From contig OX123187.2 in the NCBI GenBank assembly GCA_944739405.2, positions 80,832,450 to 80,896,449 on the forward strand: a DNA stretch of 64,000 nucleotides. Reading direction: 5' to 3'. Made by a program: the position numbers and the translations under genes. The notes below the pieces were generated by a model. The model was not told where the DNA came from and ran no database searches. It was given only the letters and a program-made list of their open reading frames with translations. The stretch is from Euclidia mi (lineage: Eukaryota > Arthropoda > Insecta > Lepidoptera > Erebidae). Below are positions 45,817 to 56,670 of the stretch, in pieces (position 1 is the stretch's first letter; each line of letters starts with the position of its first letter).

Positions 45817-45991
45817 ATGCGGGTTGCAGACCAAGAGCTAAGCTAAGTTACTTTAGCTTAGCTCGCATAGCTGACGCAGTTTTCCATACTTGTGTGCAGA
45901 CCGCAAACTATGCAAACAAGTATAGAAAACTGCGTCAGCTATGCGAGCTAAGCTAAACTAACTTAGCTTAGCTCTTGGTCTGCAACCCGCC
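45817..45991. mobile_element. Palindromic Harbinger-like MITE
   Basis: Nearly perfect foldback of about 75-bp arms around a 24-bp centre. The ends read GCGGGTTGCAGACCAAGAGC on both strands. TTA flanks both sides (45814-45816 and 45992-45994), which fits the 3-bp TWA duplication of PIF/Harbinger, though 3 bp is weak proof. Non-coding. Confidence 0.75.
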
Positions 45992-46171
45992 TTAGTCAGA
46001 GCACTGCCGTGCTTTAGAGAGCACTTGGCACCGCCGGTCCATAGTTCTTCTGTGGACAAGAATTGTTCAGCCACTTCGGAAACGTTTGGGGCGTGTATAA
46101 ACTTCGACATCAGAGTTGGCTAAGGCTTCCTTCCTTTTCTTCAGTCTTTCACAGTGCACTGCTAGACTAAA

Positions 46172-46434
46172 CATACATACATAACTTCACGCCTTTTATT
46201 CCTGAAGGGGACGGCAGAGGTTTATTACACACTCACACTTCACCAGTTATGTTTCGGTCCCAATGTAATAGAGGGCGAGCCTATTGCCATCTACCGGGCA
46301 CATCACTAAGCAAGCGATAATTAATAAATAAAATTATAATGCACATATAACTTCGAAATGTCAGAGGTGTGTGCCTGGAGGTACCCGAGACCATTGTCTC
46401 GACTGTCCTTTACGTACACCACTGGGCTATCGCC
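46172..46434 (-). repeat. Chimeric SINE: A head joined to C body
   Basis: On the minus strand it starts with the SINE A head (GGCGATAGCCCAGTGGTGTA, CGGGTACCTCC, ACATTTCGAAGTTATATGTG, AATTATCGCTTG). It changes at about 46316 to the SINE C body (GTGATGTGCCCGGTAGATGG, AATAGGCTCGCCC, then CCTCTGCCGTCCCCTTCAGG and GGCGTGAAG) and ends in TATG repeats. A perfect 11-bp duplication GCTAGACTAAA flanks the whole unit (46161-46171 and 46435-46445). Confidence 0.85.
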
Positions 46435-46604
46435 GCTAGACTAAAGTTATCTTAATTTGCTTCACAGTATAACTGCGAGTCAAATGAAGGATTTGACCTG
46501 CTATACCACGCTGGCCACAAGGATCGGCTATTCACTCGCATGAAAGTGGTTAATATCAATGTACCTGGAGGACCTAGCTTTATCGGGTATTTTTTCGAGA
46601 TTCA

Positions 46605-46932
46605 TCATCATCAGCCTTTTATATTGTCCCACTGCTGGGCACGGGCCTCTTCTCGCTATGAGAAGGGTAAGGCCATAGTCCACCACGCTGGCCAAGTGCG
46701 GGTTGGCAGACTTCACATGTCTTTCGAGAACATGAAAGAGAACTCTCAGACATGCAGGTTTCCTCATGATGTTTTTCTTCACCGCTAAGCAAGCGATAAT
46801 TAACAATTTAATACGCACTTAACTTCGAAAAGTCATTGGTGCGTGCCGTGGATCCGAAACCGAGAACCTCTGCGTAGCAGTCTGTTGGTCTTTCCACTCG
46901 GCTATCGCTGCTTCTTAGAAAAGAAACTTCAC
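46605..46932 (-). repeat. tRNA-derived SINE A2 (reverse)
   Basis: Same structure as 39032-39356. A 13-bp duplication TTTTCGAGATTCA flanks it (46592-46604 and 46933-46945). The antisense ORF at 46528-46818 and the sense ORF 46540-46788 are products of this repeat. Confidence 0.92.
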
Positions 46933-47114
46933 TTTTCGAGATTCAGATTATTTATATATACAAGAATGCTCGTTTAAAGGTATTAGATAAAGTGTATATT
47001 AGTTTATGATGCTTTACCCTCAAACGAGTAGCTTTTCAACAACTCAGCGCAATGCCTTGAGCGTCAAGTTGTTGCAAAGTACTCGAAGATAGCTTACTTG
47101 TTGGTCTTATTATT

Positions 47115-47240
47115 TATGCTTCTTAGTGCATCCCTAGGGATCCCAAGGAACATACATGTACAATTTCAGCTTCTTGTGTTCACTAGTTTTCACTATGCTT
47201 GTCTGTCAGTCAGTCAGTGACGCAAGAATGTTATATATAA
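47115..47240 (+). repeat. Dispersed repeat D copy
   Basis: AAGGAACATACATGTACAAT, TTCAGCTTCTTG and GTCAGTCAGTCAGTGACGCA match the longer copy at 17235-17460. Confidence 0.55.
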
Positions 47241-48364
47241 TGAATAGAGATTTATTTCACAGTCTGTTTTCTTAAAGATACTGTCACATTAGAAAATTAG
47301 TCTTATGAATGTCATCTTGTAATAGTATAATTAATTGTTGGTGAACCTAATGAATAAATAAATAAAATATTATCTGTTATAATCTTTTTCTTTTCTTTTT
47401 GTAACCTACTTCACTAAAGATAAAACTTGTGTGATAATAATAAAACATAATAAGAGTTCACGAAGCTGGTCAGGCATAATTATAATAACAATTACGGGAT
47501 GCCATAAGGTTACACAACAACCAACACTTTAGATGACTAATAAATTTTACCTAAAAGTCGAGTTATTGTAATTGAGTCGTGTTATTTTAATAATTACCAT
47601 GACTTCAGTTGAGTAACTAGTAGGTAATCACATTGGTTAATTGTCATTGTATTAATAACGTTATATAAACTAGCTTAGCAACTGACTTCGACTGCGTGTA
47701 GGTCGGTTATCACCACGAAAGGTAGCCTATTTGTTATTATTATAATATATATAAGCGATGTAACTGCAATGATTCACCAGAATCTCTTCAGTAACTTACG
47801 TGCAAAAGAGTTATAAAGATCCATTCACGAATTAGCACATCTACAGCAGCACTTGTAGCAGTATTCTTATTGTATTCAGTTTACAGTCTCATAAAGTACA
47901 TATAAGAACTCATTTTGTTAATAAGTTGAACAAAAATGTTAGAATCATGAGGGCCTGAAATGTATGAGGCGATCGCAATATCCATTGCCCTGTCCCTGCC
48001 GGCCTCGCCAACGATGCAGTAATTTCATCCTACTTGAGTCACTTGTGTGACCTGTAGTCACGAGGACGTGACTACAGATCACGATTTTGCCGCTGGAACG
48101 CAACTCTCTCGTTCACTGAAAAGAAAACTGAGCCGATCTTGTCAGACCATCTTATTCAACTATATTCTCCGTTATTATGTTACTCCCAATTATTCAAAAA
48201 TAACTGTAAGCTTCTTATGATTCGACACCATCATGGCATTCCGCAACATTATATATCGCATACTATCTCAATCCATATTCATTGCAACTGAAATATAACG
48301 GCCGTATTAATATAGTTTTGTAAAGTTTAACGGTGCTAAATTAGGGTCTTAGCTCACTAATGAG
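47241..48364. other. Intergenic, with one short hairpin
   Basis: No gene. A hairpin lies at 48048-48081: CTGTAGTCACG, loop AGGA, CGTGACTACAG. Confidence 0.5.
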
Positions 48365-48760
48365 TAACCAGTTTTGCAATCAGCTCAATGCAGGCTATTG
48401 GCTGAAAAGTATCCTCCACCCTCTAACCATAAGCCACAAGAATCCCTACCACCTGGACACAACCTGCCCTGGCCTGTATGGCAGTCCCATAATAGACTGC
48501 GTACACAGGTTGGCCGCTGCAGAGCAAACTTGTGTAGATAGCGGTTCAGGTACATTACGTTAGGCAAGATCGAGACCTTGCCCAATGTAAATGTGGTGAG
48601 CTGGAGCAGTCAATGGATAACTTGCTGATATGTCCTTCTTGCCCGAGCACCTGCACTGTGTCTGAGCTCTGGTAAGCCAGTCCTAACGCAATTAGAGTTG
48701 CCGAATATTATGCAGGTGTCATATAGTTGCAACCATTGACACGAAGAAGAAGAAGAAGAT
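48365..48760 (+). pseudogene. LINE RNase H-side C-terminus and (GAA)n tail
   Basis: Translations in two frames give LNAGYWLKSILHPL, then DLAQCKCGELEQSMDNLLIC. That Cys-rich motif follows RNase H in R1/I-type LINEs. The 3' end runs to a GACACGAAGAAGAAGAAGAA tail. 5'-truncated and frameshifted. Confidence 0.65.
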
Positions 48761-49541
48761 CAGCTCGAGCCGCCTAACTCGAGTTAAGTTTAAGACGGCG
48801 CATTCACTTAACCTCACTTTCCCCATTTGCTCTTTGAACGGCCAGTTAGTAATTTATGTTTTTAGTTTTTAGTAACTTTACGTTTGGTCTATAGAATGAG
48901 TGTACAACAATCTCAATCCATTAATTAAACTGCTTAATGCGCTGAGCTGGAAAATATTTAACCAAAGTTCGGCGCAAAAGGCGCCAGTAGCGCATGCAGT
49001 GAATAAACGCGAAATATCAAATATTATTTAATCATTTTTGCTTCTAAATATTATACAATATGCGTTACTTTATAATTGTACTTAATTGTACTTGTAATGC
49101 ATTAACATTACATTCCAGTAATAGAAACACACTAGATATAGTTTAGTAATATTTCCTATTTAAAATGTTGTACATTTGCATACTCAAATTCTGCCGACCA
49201 GGAGCGGTTTCGTATAAGTGGGCTGCAGTCCTAAGGTTCGCGATAACGGCTATTCTCAGGAAGCAAGATCGCTGGCCAGATCTACTGACTCTTTTATTTT
49301 AGCATTCGACTGTGCATTTAGCGTTAAGATCTGTGGGCACACAGTAATAAAGGACTTGGCTTGTTTATTCTTGTTAAATAGCTGTACTTTTCTGTTATCG
49401 TTAAGTGGGATTGAGATTACTTATAGGAATCTTAGTATTCAGGTATCTTTAGTACTATAAAAAGTTATACTTTTGTTCTTATTCATTGAAGAAATGTGTG
49501 TATTTACTCATGATCTCATCATACACGAATTAAGTGAATGT
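48761..49541. other. AT-rich intergenic DNA
   Basis: An 80-codon frame at 49218-49460 has no recognisable domain. Confidence 0.4.
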
Positions 49542-49558
49542 ACTTTTTTATATAGAAG

Positions 49559-51067
49559 TCAGCGATAGCCGAGTGGAGATTCCAACAGACTGCCATGCAG
49601 AGGGTATCGCGTTCGAATCCCGGCGCGCACCAATGGCTTTTCGGAGTTATGTGCGTATTGAATTATTAATTATCACTTGTCCCGTGCCTCGGAGAGCACG
49701 TTAAGCCGTCGGTCCCGGTTGTCATGAAGATCTTTGACAGTCGTTACAGGGTGTCAGTACCTTCTAAATAAACTGACACTAGTGTAAACCATTGAATATC
49801 GCTATCCCTTCGGGTTGCGGAGGTCAGACAGGCAGTCGCTCTGTGGAAAAGCTATTATTCAGCCAAATCTGGTTAGACTAGAAAGCGGACCCCAGAGTGT
49901 CCGTATACGCAGCAGGACCCTACGTTTAATTCGATTGAAAGTTAACTTTTTACGTGCGTGGTATTTAGTACTTTTCGAATTGTATAAGTAAAAAAATAGT
50001 ACCTTCATTGCTACAGCGAAATCTTGAATTATTACCCAGCAGGACCCCCCGCTGTTTGAAGGTTTTCGGACCAATAGTATATGTCACCGTTTAGCGATGT
50101 ATTAGTACCTTTAAAATACCTTGGTTTCATTTTAATATAATTATTAGTTTATGAGGAAAGCGCCTGCAAAACTTTTATCATGCCAGCAGGACCCTTTTTT
50201 GTTTTGACGCTTTCGGCCCCGACAGTCATATTTCTTGTTAGCATTTTAATAGTACTTTTCAAATAACCTTACGTTTAAATCAAATACTTTGTAGTTTAAC
50301 AAGCAATTTGATTTAAAACTTTTTTCACGATGAACTTAAAATTATACCATTCCAATGATGCTATTGTTTTCATGGCACTTAAATATTATTAAAATTGAGG
50401 GTAGATGCAAAATAAAGAATAATCATATCATAACGGATTTTTATTAAATTGTGTTCATAAAAATTAAATATATAAGTACATCTAAAAAGACCGGTTTAAA
50501 TTAAAAAAAAATCTCTTTGATTAACGCCACCATGCTAAAAGTTATGAAAGCTCATACCTACATTGGCCAAACTAAACGTTAAGTCGCTGAAAAAAATATT
50601 TAAAAGTTTTAAAACAATTTTTCTGCTATAATACAAAATATTTGAATTACACGTAAGGTTATTTGAAAAGTACTATTAAAATGCTATTAAGAAGTATGAC
50701 TGTCGGGGCCGAAAGCGTTAAAACAAAAAAGGGTCCTGCTGGCATGATAAAAGTTTTGCAGGCGCTTTCCTCATAAATGAATAATTATATTAAAATGAAA
50801 CCAAGGTATTTTAAAGGTACTAATACATCGCTAAAGGGTGACATATACTATTGGTCTGAAAACCTTCAAACAGCGGAGGGTCCTGCTGGGTAATAATTCA
50901 AGATTTCGCTGTAGCAATGAAGGTACTATTTTTTTACTTATACAATTCGAAAGGTACTAAATACCACGCACGCAAAAAGTTAACTTTCAATCGAATTAAA
51001 CGCAGGGTCCTGCTGCGTATACGGACACGACCCCAGATTGAAACTGGGATAACGCTAAGAGGATGAG
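49559..51067 (+). repeat. SINE A1 split by a foldback transposon
   Basis: A complete SINE A1 (about 368 bp without the insert) flanked by a perfect 17-bp duplication ACTTTTTTATATAGAAG (49542-49558 and 51068-51084). The 1132-bp foldback element is inserted at GACCCCAGA within the SINE 3' body. Confidence 0.95.
49897..51028. mobile_element. Foldback DNA transposon with 9-bp target duplication
   Basis: Arms of about 390 bp are inverted repeats beginning GTGTCCGTATACGCAGCAGG at both ends. An AT-rich unrelated centre (about 50290-50630) lies between. GACCCCAGA is duplicated exactly (49888-49896 and 51029-51037). Each arm has three copies of CAGCAGGACCC, at 49910, 50037 and 50184 on the left and in mirror positions 50731, 50878 and 51005 on the right. 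A 9-bp duplication with long TIRs suggests a Mutator-related element, but no transposase is present and the class is an inference. Confidence 0.93.
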
Positions 51068-51299
51068 ACTTTTTTATATAGAAGATTTCCGTTGTGATTT
51101 GAAAATATCCAGATTTGTGAAAAAGGAAAAGTAAGTAATGACAAGGAGCGTCAGTTCTTACTCTCTCTGAAAATTGTGAATTTCGGTCTTTTCTGTTTAC
51201 TGGCTGTTGCAATAGTCTGCTGCTTCAAGCAGTGCTCTCAGATCGACAAAACTCGATGTCACAACTTGCACACTTTGTTTAAACTCATCGTCAAACACT

Positions 51300-51422
51300 A
51301 TTCCAACCCGTCGTATCAGCGTGGTATAGTCGACCTAATCCTTCTATTGACTCACTAATTTATTGTGACTTAGAAGAGGCCCTCATTCAACAGTGGTTTG
51401 CAAAAGACTCTATGATGATGAT
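51300..51422 (+). repeat. RTE-derived non-autonomous fragment
   Basis: CCAACCCGTCGTATCAGCGT and GTATAGTCGACC match the RTE leader. It jumps to a 3'-type GAGGCCCTCATTCAACAGTG and a GATGATGATG tail. Confidence 0.5.
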
Positions 51423-51834
51423 GTGTAAAAATCATGAAAGATTGAAAGTAATTAACTAAAAGCTTTTACTTGTTCTCTTAGAACCCGTCTTTAGAAAATT
51501 ATAAAATACATTCCACCTGTTCTATTTATAAGTTTATCTAAGAAAATTGAAACTGGCACACGAAATTTACTCTTTCCTCTCGAATTTCCCTCGTCTGTAT
51601 TACACAAAAGTCGTACAGTTTTATGCTGTGGCACCTTTTGTTTCAGAGGAGGTTGCCGACAGTTAAAAAATCAAAATATGAATTAAAATTATAACAGGAT
51701 TTTTTAGTTTTGTCATAAAAATGAGCGGAATATATTTTGCCACAATGATTTGCCACAAATAGAACAGTAGTAACGTTGTTTTCTTTGTATTATTTTAGAA
51801 TGATTGTATCTTGTATTACCTTTTATTTAAACAC

Positions 51835-51978
51835 TAAGGGGTACCCGTAGCTACGCCCGCACATTAACGATTGGTGCAAAATACATGCAATATTTCAGCT
51901 TCCTGCGCCCAATAGTTTCGGCTGTATGTTCTGAATCAGCCAGTAACGCACGAATTTTATATATACAGATATAACGAG
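51835..51978 (+). repeat. Dispersed repeat D copy
   Basis: GTACCCGTAGCTACGCCCGC, CAATATTTCAGCTTCCTGCG, GCCCAATAGTTTCGGCTG, then CAGTAACGCACGAATTTTAT and ATACAG. Confidence 0.6.
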
Positions 51979-52241
51979 TGGGTTAGTATGTTTTTTTTGT
52001 AACATCATCTTAGCCTTGAAACGTCCAGAACATAGGCCGCCCTCAAGGTGCGGACTTAAATACCACGGTTAGCGGCTTCGATTGACTAGGTATATATAGA
52101 ATAGGTATCGAAGTCACAAAATTCATTGTATAAATTAAGTGGACACTTATCTATAAAGCAAACAGAAACTGCCATATCTATCGAGCTACTCTGTTCTACT
52201 CAAACTAAATAGACCACGAGAAACCGTTTAAATATTCATAA

Positions 52242-52611
52242 TCATCATCCTCTTAGCGTTATCCCAGTTTCAGTCTGGGGTCCGCTTTCTAGTCTAACCG
52301 GATTTAGCTGAATATTAACTTTTCCACAGAGCGACTGCCTGTCTGACCTCCGCAACCCGAAGGGATAGCGATATTCCATGGTTAAAGACTAGTGTCAGTT
52401 TGTTTAGAAGGTACTGACGCTGTAAGACTGTCAAAGATCTTCATGACAACCGGGACCGACGGCTTAACGTGCTCTCCGAGGCACGGGACAAGCGATAATT
52501 AACCATTCAATACGCACATAACTCCGAAAAGTCATTGGTGCGCGCTGTGGATTCGAACCCGATACCCTCTGCATGGCAGTCTGTTGGTATATCCACTCGG
52601 CTATCGCCGCC
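52242..52611 (-). repeat. tRNA-derived SINE A1, intact (reverse)
   Basis: 370 bp with a perfect 14-bp duplication TTAAATATTCATAA (52228-52241 and 52612-52625). Head and body are complete on the minus strand, so this is a good reference copy. The tail is CTAAGAGGATGATGAT. Confidence 0.95.
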
Positions 52612-52859
52612 TTAAATATTCATAAATAATCTATTTAATATTGAATCAGAACTAAAACACTCTAAGGGTAGATCCCCTTTGTGATGTAGTGTTTTGGTTC
52701 TGATAAAGGAAGATCTGACACTATCTAGTGTCGAATTAATTTTCTCTGTCTTTTACAAACTTTCCACGCTTCCCTTAAAGTGTTAGGCGTCCTAAAGGAA
52801 ATTGTTCACCCATTTCGCACTAAAGCTATATTTTCATTACTTTAAACCTTTTGTATAAG

Positions 52860-53035
52860 ATTTATGTTCTGCCAACCCAGCTTCATAATTCTACTGCCAA
52901 GCGAGCCTCTCTACTGAATGGGAAGGGTTATGACACAGTAATAATATAATCAATGCGCGCATAACTTCGTAATGTAATATCCACCATGAATTTCAACCAT
53001 GGCAGTCTGTTGGTATCTCCACTCGGCTATTGCTG
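52860..53035 (-). repeat. SINE A head, degraded (reverse)
   Basis: GCAGCAATAGCCGAGTGGAG, TACCAACAGACTGCCATGG and ATTACGAAGTTATGCGCGCA on the minus strand identify the SINE A head. The body is unrecognisable. Confidence 0.7.
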
Positions 53036-53194
53036 CCGCAATAATAGATACGAAACAACCAAGTGCAGTAAATAAACTGTAATGTTATAATCCTGTGCGA
53101 TTGCATCATTTAACTTCACTGGAGAATAGGACAGCGACTTGCTTACTTTATCTAAGATACGAATGTTACAACAAAACTTAGTACAGATCATTTC

Positions 53195-53490
53195 TGACAG
53201 GCCTATTGGTGTCGTGGTTGGTGATCCTGATCAACAACCGGACTGGTTCGATTCCCATACATCGACAATACCCATTTTCCCATACATTTCCCATACCCTG
53301 GGACAAATTTTTGTGTGATTTATACAATGATTTGTTATATATTTGGGTGTAATTTATGTATAACATATACATATGTATTTTAAAAACATACGTATTTATC
53401 TACATATGTTTATCAGTTATCTGCCTATCTTGCCTAGTTTTGAGTCAAGTGACTGCATGTGAGGATGACTCCTAGTATAATAAAAAATTT
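53195..53490 (+). repeat. tRNA-derived SINE, family B-like
   Basis: The head has GTCGTGGTTGGTGATCCTGA and ACTGGTTCGATTCCCATACA (B box). The AT-rich body with TATATTTGGGTGTAATTTAT and GCCTAGTTTTGAGTCAAGTG is related to the family at 4119-4390 but diverged. Confidence 0.6.
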
Positions 53491-54108
53491 GTTGTCCTAG
53501 TACAATTAATTTTTCTCTGTTATCTTACTGAAGTTTCTTTATTTTTGTGAACAGAAACCAAGAGCAAATCCCGGGAGCTAGCCCTGTATATGCATAATTT
53601 TCCCATAAACCATCTCTCTGTTATCTCGTGTATAGTGCGAACATGCCTCCTACGTTCGACTTACGGTTTCTTAAGATAAGGCTCTGATACATTACAAGAT
53701 CCCATAGGATATATGGCTATAAAGTATTTTTCGTTGATATACGAACAGGCGTAAAGAAGATATTGCTTAAGAGGACATGTTTATACGTAGCTTATTTTGT
53801 TCCCTGTTAGAACTTTATCTTGAATTTTGAAAATGTATCACTTCCAAAGCTTATTATATAGGTAGGTATATTCGAGCAATATTACAATTAATATTGTAAT
53901 AAACATATTTAATTATATACAAATAATCACACAACAACCGGTAAAACAAGTATTTGATTATACATACTATAATATTGAACGTTATAAAATTAAACGTATT
54001 TACACCGACTAATTTAAAAAAAAAGTTATAATAGTAAGAATATTTAGTATAAGAATATTTAGTAATTTTGCAGGATTTATATTGACTAATATGGTTAAAA
54101 TATTATAT
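53491..54108. other. AT-rich intergenic DNA
   Basis: No supported gene or repeat. Confidence 0.4.
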
Positions 54109-54113
54109 TTAAC

Positions 54114-54713
54114 TGTCTAGAATTACCGTAGCCAGGCAGGAATTTTCAGGACAGAGTTGCAGTGGAAGGTGTTATACATCTACCTGACCACGATAGACAT
54201 AATATATATCCAGACACAAAGCACTGCGTTGCACAGTGGGTAAAGTATTGAGTAGGTACATGAAAATTTTACCTTATATCTCCTGGTGATGTTCTTGAAG
54301 TGGACCTATAGGATTAACTCATAATTTTGGCCAAAATAACAAGAGAATCGAATAGATACCAGTGTACAATTCGGCGAAGTCCTTCTCCAGACCACGATGC
54401 ACGTTTGCGGTTCACAAAACTTTTCACAAATGTTCAATATGTCATCAATTTACAACAAACTTTGCCGGAAGTCAAAAGCGGCAATTACGTATTTGCAAGT
54501 TAATTCAATTCGCGTTAATTCAAAGGGCGATCAATTTATTAATTAGGTACAAGGCACGCGAGAGTGCAAACGGCGTGTTAATTTTTCAAGGAAGCGAACG
54601 GAAGTGACAGTTCAGTGTGACCATTGTCAGAAATTTTCAATAGACTAAACAAAATGTTACTCAATCGATCTAATCGATTTGACTTATAATAAAAACTAAT
54701 TCTATTTCAAACA
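54114..54713 (-). repeat. BEL2 3' LTR
   Basis: 600 bp, TGTCTAGA...AAACA on the plus strand. Next to it, 54714-54730 reads as purine-rich GGGGCGGGTGGA on the minus strand, a fit for the polypurine tract that primes plus-strand synthesis. Confidence 0.93.
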
Positions 54714-54733
54714 TCCACCCGCCCCGGACCGGC

Positions 54734-56233
54734 CTACCGGTCCGCTAATCGGTAAACCGCTAATAGACGTGACAATGTTGCAACCGCTCTCCTCAGAATC
54801 GAACCGTCCACCAAGACCTCAGCAAATCGGGGAACTCCATCAGCCCCAGTTACCAAATGAAGGATGCGCCCCCTGCGCCATCTGAGTGGCGGAAGGTTAG
54901 CCTCCTTGATCAAAACGAGGTCTCCAATCTTGGGTGGATCGGTCTTGTCGGTCCACTTAACGCGTTGCTGGAGTATGTGCAAATATTCCAAATTCCAGCG
55001 TTTCCAAAAGCTCTGAGTAATCTGGCGTACCAATTCAAAGCGCTAGAGACGACCAGGTCTCGTATCAATGTAGGGGTACTCAGGCAAGGCGACAAGTGAG
55101 CGACCAATCAAAAAATGGCCCGGCGTAAGGGCCTCCAAATCATTCGGATCTGAGGAGATCGGGCACAATGGCCGAGAGTTCAAAACGGCCTCAATCTTAC
55201 AAAACACAGTTGCGAGTTCCTCAAATGTAAGGACAGACTCACCGATTGTCCTGCGCAAGTGTGTTTTGGCCGATTTTAGGGTGGCCTCAAATATACCACC
55301 CCAGTGTCGACAATTTGGTGGGGAAAACAACCAATTTATCCCACGTCGGGATAGCCTATCACCTATATCAGCCTTGTTGGTTTCAAGGAAATTAACAACG
55401 TCATTCAAATAATTATAAGTGCCCTTGAAGTTTGTGCCGCAATCAGAACGGATCAAGGAAGGCAGCCCTCTGCGGGATACAAATCTGTCAAATGTGGCTA
55501 CAAACGCCTCGGTCGTAAGCGAGGAGACCAGTTCCAAATGAACGGCCTTTGTGGAGAGGCAAACAAAAACACACAAGTAGGCCTTAACAGTCTTGCTGTT
55601 TCGAAGTGTCGACGTTTTCACCAAAAAGGGACCTGCGAAGTCCGTGCCAACACCGTCAAACGTCCTGCTCTCAGTTACGCGATCTGCCGGTAAGTCTCCC
55701 ATCAAGGGCTGCATGGTAGAAGCCTTGAGCTTATAGCAAGGGATGCAGCGAAAGACTACACTCCGAATAATTCTTCGGGCAGACAAAATCCAAAATTCGC
55801 GTTGCAAAATAGCCAACAAAGCATTACAACCAGCATGCGAGTTCTTAAGGTGACGGTCAGTTACCAACAAGCGTACCAAATGACCGTCCTTAGGTAACAA
55901 AAGGGGGTGACGAGCCCCGTAAGGGAGGTTGGCGTTCTTGAGACGCCCTCCAACGCGCAAGATACCCGTATCGTCCAAAAAGGGGTTCAATTTAGAGACA
56001 GCTCCCGACAATTTCGATCTCCCTGATTTAAGGATAGCAATCTCCTTTTCAAAATGCGCCAATTGCACAGAACGAACCCAAAAGGTGAGGGACTCCTGTC
56101 GTTCTTGTGGTGAGATAAACGGTGTCAGTCGTTTCTGTTGTGGGTGCCTAAGGTTAAAAATAAAACGCTTTATCCAAGCAGTGACACCTAACAACTGTAA
56201 AGATTCAACAAAAAATCGGGGTCGAAGGCGCAT
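54734..56233 (-). pseudogene. BEL2 integrase and C-terminal domain
   Basis: The main frame (56233-55043) has the HHCC zinc site (DRHLKNSHAGCNALLAILQ ... CIPCYK) and the DDE core: GVGTDFAGPFLV, IRSDCGTNFKGTYN, GGIFEATLKSAK. A TAG at 55043-55045 interrupts RL-RFELVRQ. The same frame continues as the DUF5641-type C-terminus (FWKRWNLEYLHILQQRVKW, GDLVLIKEANLPPLRW) to its own TAG at 54734-54736. All catalytic residues are present. Confidence 0.92.
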
Positions 56234-56670
56234 TCCACCTTCTCAAGAGCGAGTGTTCGTAGACCCGGCAAATTAGAAGTATTCAAAACTGGCGTTCGAG
56301 GCCAATCAATTTCTGGTCGACTCAACCATTCCGGATCCCACCACAGCGAATGACCTATCAAACTAGGCGTCAAGCATCCGCGCGAGGCACAATCAGCGGG
56401 GTTGAACTCACCTGGCACGTGTCTCCAAACAAGTTTGACTTCGGATTTCTGGATTTGGGAAACGCGATTAGCGACAAATACCTCCAAGGTGTGGACAGAA
56501 GCCTTCAACCAACAAAGAACAATTTGGCTGTCTGTCCAGGCGTAGGTCGCATTAATGCAAATGCTTTTACCCAAGGTACTGGACACGTGATTCAACAAGC
56601 GTACAAGTAGGACTGCTCCCGAGAGCTCCAATTTCGGAATGGTCAGAGATGTCCGAAGGGATGCAACCTA
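56188..56670 (-). pseudogene. BEL2 RNase H region
   Basis: Frame 56631-56188: LELSGAVLLVRLL, TYAWTDSQIVLCWLKA with the catalytic Asp, and WRHVPGEFNPADCASRG. It is in the same frame as the polymerase, divided from it only by TAG at 56668-56670. A frameshift near 56210-56225 separates it from integrase (VECAFDP then RFFVESLQLLGV). Confidence 0.9.

Noticed and set aside
46528..46818. 96-codon ORFs on both strands
   Set aside because: Both fall in SINE A2 sequence.
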